Shown here one piece after another: positions 16,599 to 24,212 of a stretch of 38,529 nt of DNA. The DNA lies in the IMG/VR virus record IMGVR_UViG_3300033145_000381, positions 1 through 38,529 of that record, one strand, 5' to 3'. Positions within the stretch are counted from its first letter, which is position 1, and each line of letters starts with the position of its first letter. This stretch comes from a virus. The position numbers were made by a program, and so were the translations under genes. The notes beneath the pieces were generated by a model. It ran no database searches, was not told where the DNA came from, and worked only from the letters and a program-made list of their open reading frames with translations.

Positions 16599-18525
16599 AT
16601 TAAAAACAATCGTAATCATATTAGGGATGCTCTTTTCTCTAGGTTGGAAATGGGGATCAAATTATAACGAGGGGCGCATCCCGGCGCATGATGTGAGATT
16701 AAATGTTGATAATTTTGATACCAATTTAAGCTCCTCGGACACGGACGTACAGGCAGCGATGGACACGTTGGACGATTTAATTGCCGGAGCATCTTCTCCT
16801 TTAACTACAAAAGGGGATCTCTATGGTTTCTCGACTGTTGATGCAAGGATCCCGGTCGGAGCGAACGGACAGCTCTTACAAGCCGATAGCACTCAAGCAT
16901 TGGGCGTTAAGTGGTCCACAATAGCCGGCGCCGGTGATGTAACGGCAGCAGCAGCGCTCGGAGACAATCTCTTGATTCGTGGCGATGGCGCCGGGAAAGG
17001 TGTCCAGAATAGCGGTATTAGCATTGATGATTCAGATAATATCACAGGAATAAATGATTCCAGTATAAAGCGAACCATAAACACGCCGATAGATTCTCAA
17101 TCAATTACGGCCGCTTCCGATACAATAACATCTACAAATACTATTAATAACATTTCTTCCGACGCTGATTATTTAATGACAGCTACGCCGACGATAAGTG
17201 CCGGCTCTGATGGTCAATGGCTTGTTCTTAGAAATACAGGAAATTTTGTAATCACGTTACAAGATAATGGGATATTGGGTGGTTCTGATGTATTTCACGG
17301 CGGTTCAAACGGAACTATTAACCCTGATGATTTAGCGACTTTATTATATACAGCGGAGAATGGCGGCGGTTGGGAGATACAATCTCACCCGAATACGCAA
17401 GTTTCCAGTAATGCTAGTTCAATTACCGTAAGAGCAAGTGAGGCTTTAGGATCTGCCCTTCTTCCTGTTTATATTTCAGGCTACAACGTCGGATTAAGTT
17501 TAATGACAGTAGGCATTGCCGACCAGGATGATCCAGCTAAGATGCCTTCAATCGGGATAACTATTTCGGCTATATCAAATAATGCAACAGGGCAAATCGT
17601 TACAAGCGGTGTAATCGAAAATGTTAATACAAGTGCTTTTTCTTTAAACGATGCTCTTTATGTGAGTGATTCAGGCACATTAACAAACACTAAGCCTACG
17701 CTTGATGACATACAGGCGGTTGCTAGGGTGAGTCGATCTAACGCTTCTACTGGTTCTGTTATGGTTGTTGGGGCCGGAAGGTCTAACGATGTGCCTAGAT
17801 CCATGTCAGCGACGAGTTTATTGTTATCCGGATTAACGGCTTCTGAGTTATTAGGAACAGACGCTTCTAAAAATCTTGTATCTCTTGCCGTCGCAACCTA
17901 TCCTAGCCTCGCAGAATTTGCTTGGCTTAAGGGCATGACTTCAAAGGTAATTGACGACGACCAGATAGACACCTTCGCAGAGCTTGATGCTGTTGTTGCC
18001 GACAAGGCATTAGTTAATAAAGCCGATGGTGCTGTTTGGTCAGGAGTGCATAATTTTGGTGGGGCTACTACCCTTGAAATCCCACAAGATAAAACGACGG
18101 CAGTTGAAGGGCAAATTACAGTAGATGGTACGTCGGGGCAATTCAGGTATCATGGCAATTCAGCGCAGAGGGTTTTGTCCTATTTATATCCTGATTCAAA
18201 AACTGTTGAAAATATAGCGGCGGCAGACGACGCAGTTCCTTTCGGCAGCAAAACATACGCCAGGGTAATTACAAAAGTCGGGTGTCGGTGTATAGGTACT
18301 TGTACGACAGCCGCAGAATTTTCATTCTCTGATTCAGCAGCAAACGCTTTTACTTTAGCGGCTACTCCGACGTGCGCAACCACAGGAGCAATAACCTATC
18401 AAAATGTAAATTCCGGCGGTGCTTTAATCGCTGGTGAAGGAATGTTATTTAATGTAACCAATGCGGTTAGCCCGGAAACGGATTGGTACGAAATCACTTG
18501 GGAAGAAACAATAACAGCAGACTAA
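16585..18525 (+). CDS. Tail-fibre-like or adhesin-like protein with N-terminal signal sequence
   Basis: The 646-residue product starts at a GTG and has a positively charged N-terminus followed by a hydrophobic core (TIVIILGMLFSLGW), unlike ordinary tail fibres. The body is Ser/Thr/Gly/Asp-rich and beta-rich, with TTKGDLYGF and VGANGQLLQADS motifs common in phage tail and surface proteins, and a C-terminal region with four cysteines (CRC, CTT, TPTCATT) within about 45 residues. It could be an exported adhesin, a host-surface decoration or a fibre with a hydrophobic anchor. GATC density is at chance level here, unlike the genes upstream, suggesting acquisition from another source. Confidence 0.6.
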   Translation: MKIHKLKTIVIILGMLFSLGWKWGSNYNEGRIPAHDVRLNVDNFDTNLSSSDTDVQAAMDTLDDLIAGASSPLTTKGDLYGFSTVDARIPVGANGQLLQADSTQALGVKWSTIAGAGDVTAAAALGDNLLIRGDGAGKGVQNSGISIDDSDNITGINDSSIKRTINTPIDSQSITAASDTITSTNTINNISSDADYLMTATPTISAGSDGQWLVLRNTGNFVITLQDNGILGGSDVFHGGSNGTINPDDLATLLYTAENGGGWEIQSHPNTQVSSNASSITVRASEALGSALLPVYISGYNVGLSLMTVGIADQDDPAKMPSIGITISAISNNATGQIVTSGVIENVNTSAFSLNDALYVSDSGTLTNTKPTLDDIQAVARVSRSNASTGSVMVVGAGRSNDVPRSMSATSLLLSGLTASELLGTDASKNLVSLAVATYPSLAEFAWLKGMTSKVIDDDQIDTFAELDAVVADKALVNKADGAVWSGVHNFGGATTLEIPQDKTTAVEGQITVDGTSGQFRYHGNSAQRVLSYLYPDSKTVENIAAADDAVPFGSKTYARVITKVGCRCIGTCTTAAEFSFSDSAANAFTLAATPTCATTGAITYQNVNSGGALIAGEGMLFNVTNAVSPETDWYEITWEETITAD

Positions 18526-18536
18526 AAGGGGGAGAA

Positions 18537-19292
18537 ATGAAAAAAATAGCACTCGTATTATTACTTTGTTTGGCCGTGTTGCCAATAACAGCTGTCCAGG
18601 CTCAGAATGTTGAATCAGAAGGAATTGGAATAATGCTTGATTACGACAGGGGAAGCATTGTTGCAAGAACAAGGTATACATTAAATGGACAAGCCATACA
18701 AGTTGGCGAAACGAGATACGATAAAGATTCCGGCGTTAATGAAGAAGGTAAGGCCGAGGAAATTGTGATAGGAGAAAAAATTGATCTTGCTGTGGAACAG
18801 CACCGGCAAAATTTAATCAAGAGAATAGCAGCAAACAGAGCATTTATTAATGAAGAAAAATTAAAAAGGCAAACGGAATTATCGCAAGCTGTTTTAGATA
18901 AACTTCCTGATATGATTTCAAAAGAAGAAATTATTGAGGGGGTAAAATATAAAGTTGTGATAGATGAATTAAAGATAGAGAATAAAAAGGGGAAGATTCA
19001 AGGGCGAAGGAGATATTCAGTTGAGGATGTATTTGTTTATTCACAAGAGATTAATTTTGACGAAAGGATTGAAGAAGAAGGGGATGCAGTAGATGCTCTT
19101 GTTGCTAATGTTATAACACAAGGCCAAAGGTTAAAGAAAAATCTTGATATGATTGAATTACTGAAACCAACGTATTTAGGCAAAAAAGGTGAAAATACTG
19201 AGGCAATCGAAACTTTTAAAGGTATAGACATAAAGGTTACTTATGACCAAAAAAATACTGTTACTGATACTATTATCGCTATTCCTGAATAG
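18537..19292 (+). CDS. Secreted protein of unknown function (signal peptide)
   Basis: The 251-residue product begins with a textbook Sec signal peptide (MKK, hydrophobic ALVLLLCLAVLPITA, cleavage after VQA at about residue 22). The mature part is charged and mixed helix/strand, with no cysteine and no recognised domain. I chose the ATG at 18537, preceded by AAGGGGGAG, over an in-frame GTG/ATG further up that would bury the signal peptide. The gene is AT-rich with a single GATC, and it overlaps the next gene by 50 bases, an unusually long overlap. It lies between two other exported proteins. Confidence 0.7.
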   Translation: MKKIALVLLLCLAVLPITAVQAQNVESEGIGIMLDYDRGSIVARTRYTLNGQAIQVGETRYDKDSGVNEEGKAEEIVIGEKIDLAVEQHRQNLIKRIAANRAFINEEKLKRQTELSQAVLDKLPDMISKEEIIEGVKYKVVIDELKIENKKGKIQGRRRYSVEDVFVYSQEINFDERIEEEGDAVDALVANVITQGQRLKKNLDMIELLKPTYLGKKGENTEAIETFKGIDIKVTYDQKNTVTDTIIAIPE

Positions 19293-20763
19293 TCACGCAT
19301 GGGCGGCTACTAACTGGTGCGACGATGCTAATACAGAAGTTTGTGTAACCTATGAGGATGGCGGTAGTGATCCAACAGATAAGAGTCAGAACGAGTTTAC
19401 GATAACGAACAATGGAGTTAGTATAACAAGCGGCTCTCCTCCAGATACTTATTCTACATACTATGGCGATTACGAACAGGATAATCCTGACCAAATGACT
19501 CTTGACGACCCTACTGGAATACTAGACTACGAGGGCAATGGTGAGGACTTTTCTTTGTGTATGTGGGTTGATGATGAAAATTCTTCATCTTACACAGGAT
19601 TAATGGCTATCTATGATACCAATGATGATTTTTGGAGATTTATGATATGGAATGATGAAAAGCTCAATCTTTCGCTAGACGCTATAGACACTTTCTCAGA
19701 CAGCGTTTTATCTTCTACTGGATGGCAACATATATGTGTTACAGCAGATAGAGATGGAAGTTCAGTATTCTACCAAAATGGAGTGGCCGACGGTGGAGGA
19801 GCATTAAGTAGTGAAGCGTTGGATATAACATCTACAACTTTGGTTTTTGGAGATAGCCACAACGTAGGTCAAGATTATGATGGTTTAATGGATGAACATT
19901 TAGTATATACAGGACTATTAGATCCAACTGACATAAACGAAATAATGATAGGGGGTTTAGTGGGGGTATCTCCAGAAGTTAATTGGTGTGAACATGCTGA
20001 AATAGGAACCTGTCTAAATAAAGAAGAAGGCTCCGGAGAAACTACCGAGGATCAGAGTGCTAATAATTATGATGGAACTTTTTTGGGGGCCGGTGAACCG
20101 AATTGGAGTGCTACTGTTCCTGGTAGCGGAGATGGGTTTCAAGGGGATTCCGATTGGTCTTTAGATTATGATGGTAGTGATGATTATATTAGTGTCACAA
20201 CTATGGGGAGTTTTGGTACAGGTTTAGATACCGATTTTCTTGTTTTTACCACTTGGTTTCAAACTAGCGATACTAGTAATATAATGACGTTAGCCGGACA
20301 ATTTAATGCAACAGACAATAGGTCAGATTTTGAGTTTGTTATAAATAAAGACAATACGGATTCTCTTAATGCTCACGATCTTAAATTTTTTAGAAGGGAT
20401 GATGATGCTCGAATAAGGGCGGGAACTGTAACAAAAGCTAGTGGGGTAGCTGATGGAAATTGGCATCATGTAGTATTTTCTGTATCAGATTCAGCTCATA
20501 ATGTTTACCTAGATGGAGTTTCTCAAAGTGTTACACAACAAACTGGCAATACTGCTGATAATATGCAAAATTTTGAAAATGTTGTAACAATAGGTGCAAG
20601 AAATTTAAGAGGAACACCGGACGTGTTCTTTGACGGGTTAATAGATGAAACTGCTTTGTTTTCATTGGCCTCTGCGTTTGACAGTACTGACATAAACAGC
20701 ATTATGATATTCGGATTAGTGCAAACTGCGCCGGCCGCAGGCAGAACAAGAAGATTTTTTTAA
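19243..20763 (+). CDS. Secreted two-repeat LamG/concanavalin-like protein
   Basis: The 506-residue product has a signal peptide (LLLILLSLFLNSHAWA, cleavage near residue 22) and two tandem LamG-like jelly-roll repeats. Each begins NWC (residues 24 and 247) with a second cysteine 8-9 residues on, and ends with a DG(L)(M/I)DE strand. The second has the hallmark DGNWHHVVFSVSDSAHNVYL. LamG domains usually bind glycans or proteins, so an exported surface-binding or adhesin role is likely. Only four GATC sites occur in 1.5 kb and codons are AT-biased compared with neighbours, a sign of recent transfer. The start at 19243 is fixed by the signal peptide, although its ribosome site is weak. Confidence 0.75.
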   Translation: MTKKILLLILLSLFLNSHAWAATNWCDDANTEVCVTYEDGGSDPTDKSQNEFTITNNGVSITSGSPPDTYSTYYGDYEQDNPDQMTLDDPTGILDYEGNGEDFSLCMWVDDENSSSYTGLMAIYDTNDDFWRFMIWNDEKLNLSLDAIDTFSDSVLSSTGWQHICVTADRDGSSVFYQNGVADGGGALSSEALDITSTTLVFGDSHNVGQDYDGLMDEHLVYTGLLDPTDINEIMIGGLVGVSPEVNWCEHAEIGTCLNKEEGSGETTEDQSANNYDGTFLGAGEPNWSATVPGSGDGFQGDSDWSLDYDGSDDYISVTTMGSFGTGLDTDFLVFTTWFQTSDTSNIMTLAGQFNATDNRSDFEFVINKDNTDSLNAHDLKFFRRDDDARIRAGTVTKASGVADGNWHHVVFSVSDSAHNVYLDGVSQSVTQQTGNTADNMQNFENVVTIGARNLRGTPDVFFDGLIDETALFSLASAFDSTDINSIMIFGLVQTAPAAGRTRRFF

Positions 20764-21158
20764 TGACAGAACAAACGACAATTAGAGCGCTCGCTGCGGT
20801 GGCCCGGGATTGGGGACCGCTTTGGACGATCGCTACCTTGTTTGCTATTTACTTAATAGCAGAAAAAATTTATCATCACCGAAAGAGATCTCAGTACAAC
20901 ATCCTCGACAAACAGAGGGACCATGAGATCCAAAAATTAAGAACAGCTCGAGGAGAAATTTTACACGAATTGAGCGAGGCCAAACTTGATTTTGAAAAGC
21001 GCATAGCAGACATACGAGTTGAACTCGAAAAACGGACGACGTATACCTGGATGGAGGAGAAAGTCCTCCCGAGGATCGATAAATTGACAACGACAGTCGC
21101 AGAGTTTAAGTCAACGGTTGATCTGCTTATTAAGCAAGGTTTCAATAATAAGCAATGA
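20763..21158 (+). CDS. Membrane-anchored coiled-coil protein, possible lysis (holin/spanin-type) gene
   Basis: The 131-residue protein has one hydrophobic segment (residues about 18-34, PLWTIATLFAIYLIAEK), then a basic cluster (KIYHHRKR) and a long coiled coil. Size and location after the tail fibres match where T7-like phages keep their class II holin and Rz-type genes. The basic residues after the membrane segment would favour a cytoplasmic C-terminus, which argues against a classical inner-membrane spanin. The start shares one base with the previous stop. GATC density returns to the backbone level here. Confidence 0.5.
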   Translation: MTEQTTIRALAAVARDWGPLWTIATLFAIYLIAEKIYHHRKRSQYNILDKQRDHEIQKLRTARGEILHELSEAKLDFEKRIADIRVELEKRTTYTWMEEKVLPRIDKLTTTVAEFKSTVDLLIKQGFNNKQ

Positions 21159-21382
21159 TGAATGAACGACGACAATTAGAAAGGCGTAATATGGATTTAC
21201 ATCAAATCACTAAAGAGATGGATAATCTGTCTCATACACTTATAGATTTAAAAACAATAGCAAAATGCTGTGAGGCAACATTGGGATCGATCAAGCCGAG
21301 GATCGGTATATTAGAGGAAAGACAAGATCGTTTAGCTGTCGACTTAGCAGCAGCAACGGAGAAAAAACCTAATGAGAGTTAG
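21155..21382 (+). CDS. Small coiled-coil protein, unknown
   Basis: A 75-residue charged protein with helical heptads (IGILEERQDRLAVDLAAAT) and two adjacent cysteines (AKCCEA). It starts at one of two adjacent ATGs overlapping the previous stop and overlaps the hydrolase gene by 11 bases, so it is part of a coupled set. No signal peptide or known family is seen. It could partner the upstream membrane coiled-coil protein. Confidence 0.5.
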   Translation: MMNERRQLERRNMDLHQITKEMDNLSHTLIDLKTIAKCCEATLGSIKPRIGILEERQDRLAVDLAAATEKKPNES

Positions 21383-21860
21383 ATTTGCATTTTTCAATTA
21401 CAATAAGAAAAAGGTCAATGCAATCATATCGATCTGGACCTGGCTCTTTAATCCAAAGACGCCGCACGTTAGCCACGTCGAGCAAGGTTTTCTATTAGGT
21501 GGTGAGTGGAGATATTTCTCCTCTACAACTAGAGGCAACGATAAAGGGACAAGATGGATCTCTGCCAAAGGTTTATTTAGACATCCGGAGCGGTGGGAGA
21601 TCATCGAGATCGAGGTCGAGCATACTAACGAAATGATCTCGAGAGCCAACAGCATCGTTGGATTGCCTTATGATTGGCTTGGTATTTCTGGATTTGCGAC
21701 GCCTTTCGGATTGCTAAATAAAAAGTTAGCCTGGTATTGCTCCGAGGCTTGTTATTTTGTCCTCTCGGGGAAATGGAAAAAGCGGATATCCCCGAGGAGA
21801 CTTTACTCATATATAAACAAGAAATATGCTAATAAACTAAGGAGAGTGTCCAATGCTTAA
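21372..21860 (+). CDS. Permuted papain-like (NlpC/P60- or YiiX-type) hydrolase
   Basis: The 162-residue product shows the circularly permuted NlpC/P60 arrangement, with a His block first (HVSHVEQGF, residues about 32-40) and a Cys block later (AWYCSEACYFVL, about 119-130), preceded by GLPYDWLGI. Enzymes of this fold cleave peptidoglycan peptides or lipid amides. In a phage late region it may be a virion- or lysis-associated wall hydrolase or a host modifier. It has no signal peptide. It starts in the end of the coiled-coil gene and its last 8 bases overlap the lipoprotein gene, suggesting that they act together at the envelope. Confidence 0.7.
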   Translation: MRVRFAFFNYNKKKVNAIISIWTWLFNPKTPHVSHVEQGFLLGGEWRYFSSTTRGNDKGTRWISAKGLFRHPERWEIIEIEVEHTNEMISRANSIVGLPYDWLGISGFATPFGLLNKKLAWYCSEACYFVLSGKWKKRISPRRLYSYINKKYANKLRRVSNA

Positions 21861-22113
21861 AAAATTATCCGTAATTTTTGTCTGTTTATTATTAGCCGGT
21901 TGCGCTCATGTTTCAATAACCGAATCAATTTTCGACGGAGAGACAAACGGATTTAATCCTTACGGCAACGGCGATGCAAAGATTTCCAGAGTATCAGCCT
22001 GGGGAACAAGTGAAACGCTAGTTTTAGAAGCAATGGAGATCTATAGATCTTTAGTAGTTGTCGAGGACAGAGATACCGAGCTGTCAAGCGGAAAGGAGGA
22101 GATTATAGAATAA
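21853..22113 (+). CDS. Small lipoprotein
   Basis: The 86-residue product has a clear lipobox: the hydrophobic stretch ends LLLAGC with Cys17 as the predicted lipidated residue, giving a mature protein of about 70 residues. There is an AAGGAG site before the ATG. The following His/Val/Ser-rich and acidic residues do not look like the Pro-rich outer-membrane spanins, but a lipoprotein next to a hydrolase and a membrane coiled-coil protein is in keeping with a lysis or superinfection-exclusion role. The lipobox is the best single indication of a Gram-negative-type envelope. Confidence 0.7.
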   Translation: MLKKLSVIFVCLLLAGCAHVSITESIFDGETNGFNPYGNGDAKISRVSAWGTSETLVLEAMEIYRSLVVVEDRDTELSSGKEEIIE

Positions 22114-22115
22114 GA

Positions 22116-22144
22116 TTGACCGGGGGAATAAATACGACTAGAAT
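22116..22144 (+). promoter_or_regulatory. Sigma70-type promoter for the secreted protein and O-antigen polymerase genes
   Basis: TTGACC at 22116-22121 (5 of 6 to TTGACA) and TAGAAT at 22139-22144 (5 of 6 to TATAAT) are separated by the ideal 17 bases. The 70-base gap before the gene at 22184 also has GGGAG as its ribosome site. With no promoter seen at the neighbouring late genes, this suggests that the two-gene cassette downstream can be transcribed by itself, as in moron genes. Confidence 0.65.
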
Positions 22145-22183
22145 GTATACAGTTAAAAAATCAATCAAAAGGGAGATAAGACA

Positions 22184-22711
22184 ATGAAAAGATTATTAAT
22201 AGCATTATTGGTTTTAGGTCTGATGGCAGTAACGGCTCCGGCTATTGCGGCCGTTGGCTTTACTATCGAAGGACAAAGTAAGCGAGGAGAGGCTACAACC
22301 CTCAACTTTGTTGGTCCGGACGCAATGACTTTTAATGGAAGCAAGCTAAATATTCCTGTCGTAGATGAGGATCTCTATGCGGCCGGCATCGCAGACGGCG
22401 GAGCAACGTCTATGGCGTCGAGCGATCTAGCTGTCCCGATTGGGTATTCTTATATTCGGAAAGCTATTGAGCAAACGGACACCGCATTTATAGCCGGGAC
22501 AATGGCCGACGGAAAGCCTGGACAGCTTTTGACGCTTCATATTACGGAGCAGCCTGGCTCTCAAGTCTTTACGGTTACACCGGCAACGTCGACCGGTTTC
22601 GCATCTATCGGCTTTGATGCCGTCGGCGAAATTGCGACGTTTTGGTTTGTGGACGATACGACCGGATGGGTTTTGTTTGGCAGCACAAATGCAACAATCA
22701 ATTTACCATAA
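22184..22711 (+). CDS. Secreted beta-rich protein with a virion-type C-terminal domain
   Basis: The 175-residue product has a signal peptide (MKRLLIALLVLGLMAVTAPA, cleavage after AIA A near residue 23). From about residue 100 it has a beta domain with GQLLTLHI, QVFTVTP, IGFDAVGEIATFWFV and TGWVLFG, a pattern common in phage and prophage structural proteins. A signal peptide on such a domain is unusual: it may be displayed on or released from the host envelope rather than built into the virion. It is the first gene behind a good promoter and lies 3 bases before the O-antigen enzyme. Confidence 0.65.
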   Translation: MKRLLIALLVLGLMAVTAPAIAAVGFTIEGQSKRGEATTLNFVGPDAMTFNGSKLNIPVVDEDLYAAGIADGGATSMASSDLAVPIGYSYIRKAIEQTDTAFIAGTMADGKPGQLLTLHITEQPGSQVFTVTPATSTGFASIGFDAVGEIATFWFVDDTTGWVLFGSTNATINLP

Positions 22712-22714
22712 GGC

Positions 22715-23797
22715 ATGAGAAAAGCACTCTCGTATTTATTACCCTTATTAGTCGCTTTCTTTGCCTTATGTCCCCCGATTGACTTCCGGGTTCCTAGTCC
22801 GACCGAGCATTGGCCGTTTTTAATAACAGCCGCCGGCTTCCTGGGGATCCGGATCCTTTTTATGCGAGTCAATCCGATCGTTAAAGTGGTCCCTCTGATC
22901 GCTTTAATAATCTGCTTTTTTGGATCCATTCAAGTTGTTTGCTTCAACGCATATGTCCAGATCGTCTTTTGCGCATACCTCTATATCGGACTTACCCGGA
23001 TGCACTCCTGGCGCCCCATGTTTGCCACGTTAAAAGCCCTCCTGGTGTTCAACGCCCTACTCTTATTTATGCAATATATGGGATCCGATATGATGCTCAA
23101 TTTCGGACTCGCCTATGAGATCACTTGCTATGGAGTTGTTGGCCAACATATGCAGATGGGATCCTTTTCTTTGGTCCTAGCGAGCGCCCTGGCGATCATT
23201 TCGCCCTGGTTCCTCGTATTCCCTATTATAACGGCCTTGATCTGTAACTCATCCTGGACCATTGCTTGTGTAGGATCCGGCGCTCTAGCCTATGCTGCGG
23301 CTCGTAGGAAGTGGCTCCCTGTGGTCATGGGGATCCTCCTGGTGGTCGGGTTTGTCTATATGGCTCACGCAACCGGCAAGATTCCGGCAAATACCGGAGG
23401 CAACGGCCGGCTCGAAGTTTGGCGCCGAACTGTTCACTTGTTGAACGATAGGCCCTGGAACGGATGGGGACCGGGATCCTTTAAAGGTGTTTTCCCGGCG
23501 CTTTCGGATATGACCGGGATCCCCTGGAAAACAGCGCACAACGATTGGCTCCAATTTGCTTTTGAGTTAGGTTATCCGGCTTTTAGTTATCTCGTTATGG
23601 CCTGGATGTTTTTATTTTACAAGCTCGTTAAAAATTGCCAAAGATCCGGAGCGCCGATTTTGATCGCCGCCTTTGTTATGATCTCCCTCGATATGATTGT
23701 CCACTTCCCGACGAGGATGGAACAATGCAACCCTCTCATCCTTACCCTCCTGGCTTACATCCAATTATGGCTCCAAAAAACATCGATAGAAATATAA
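22715..23797 (+). CDS. O-antigen polymerase/ligase-like membrane protein (Wzy/WaaL family)
   Basis: The 360-residue product has about 10 hydrophobic segments and the family's large periplasmic loop: NGRLEVWRRTVHLLNDRPWN at about residue 228, then GWGPGSF, and the AHNDWLQFAFELG block near 274-287. These are the conserved R, G-x-G and H-N elements of the Wzy_C family. Family members polymerise O-antigen units or ligate them to lipid A-core in the inner membrane. In a phage it most likely alters host surface polysaccharide, as in serotype conversion or exclusion of competing phages. GATC and GGATCC are dense, so the gene has long resided in this genome. The start follows the previous stop by 3 bases with a weak AAGG site. 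Confidence 0.85.
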   Translation: MRKALSYLLPLLVAFFALCPPIDFRVPSPTEHWPFLITAAGFLGIRILFMRVNPIVKVVPLIALIICFFGSIQVVCFNAYVQIVFCAYLYIGLTRMHSWRPMFATLKALLVFNALLLFMQYMGSDMMLNFGLAYEITCYGVVGQHMQMGSFSLVLASALAIISPWFLVFPIITALICNSSWTIACVGSGALAYAAARRKWLPVVMGILLVVGFVYMAHATGKIPANTGGNGRLEVWRRTVHLLNDRPWNGWGPGSFKGVFPALSDMTGIPWKTAHNDWLQFAFELGYPAFSYLVMAWMFLFYKLVKNCQRSGAPILIAAFVMISLDMIVHFPTRMEQCNPLILTLLAYIQLWLQKTSIEI

Positions 23798-23808
23798 AAT
23801 AAAATCGC

Positions 23809-23837
23809 TTGACATTGTTTTACTTTCGTTTTACCAT
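23809..23837 (+). promoter_or_regulatory. Early-type sigma70 promoter with direct-repeat operator
   Basis: TTGACA (23809-23814), a 17-base spacer and TACCAT (23832-23837) form a strong -35 with a moderate -10. Inside it, GTTTTAC occurs twice (23817-23823 and 23828-23834), 11 bases apart, one helical turn. The first gene downstream has a ribbon-helix-helix-like N-terminus, a fold that often binds such tandem sites, so autorepression is plausible. This promoter heads the endolysin-nuclease-RusA block. Confidence 0.7.
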
Positions 23838-23861
23838 ACCAAACATAAAGGAGGTGGTCAA

Positions 23862-24212
23862 ATGGCATTAAAAACGATTGTAAATTTTAGATCCACAAAA
23901 GATGAAAAGTATCTCATGTGTCGAGAAGCAAAGCGGAGAGGAGTAACCCTTTCCGTTTTTTTGTCTCTACTATGGGAGGAGGACAAGGAACGCCGGGATA
24001 ATTGGCGCAAGCTAAAAGACTATGTGCGTCAAGTTACTAATCGCCTGGTCAAACAGGGTGTAATAAAAAAAGGTGTCTGTGAAGATTGCGGAGATTCGGA
24101 CGTCGTACCTCACCATGAGGATTATTACAATCCATATAAGGTTGTTTGGGTTTGCAAAAAACATCATAAAGGAAAGGAGGCGATCAACGATGGAACAGGT
24201 CGACAGAGCTAA
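23862..24212 (+). CDS. Ribbon-helix-helix plus zinc-finger (HNH-like) protein, likely regulator
   Basis: The 116-residue product has an N-terminal strand (KTIVNFRS) and two helices matching a ribbon-helix-helix DNA-binding fold. Its C-terminal half has CEDCGDSDVVPHHEDYYNP then VVWVCKKHH, a C-x2-C/H-H/C-x2-HH zinc site common in phage proteins and related to HNH folds. AAAGGAGGT precedes the ATG. As the first gene behind a promoter with tandem GTTTTAC sites, it may repress its own operon; a nuclease role for the zinc domain is less likely because no extra catalytic His is clear. Confidence 0.6.
   Translation: MALKTIVNFRSTKDEKYLMCREAKRRGVTLSVFLSLLWEEDKERRDNWRKLKDYVRQVTNRLVKQGVIKKGVCEDCGDSDVVPHHEDYYNPYKVVWVCKKHHKGKEAINDGTGRQS

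Noticed and set aside
24073-24189. Upstream start for the endolysin gene
   Set aside because: The extra 39 codons read the previous gene out of frame and have no ribosome site; AAAGGAGG before 24190 is well placed.
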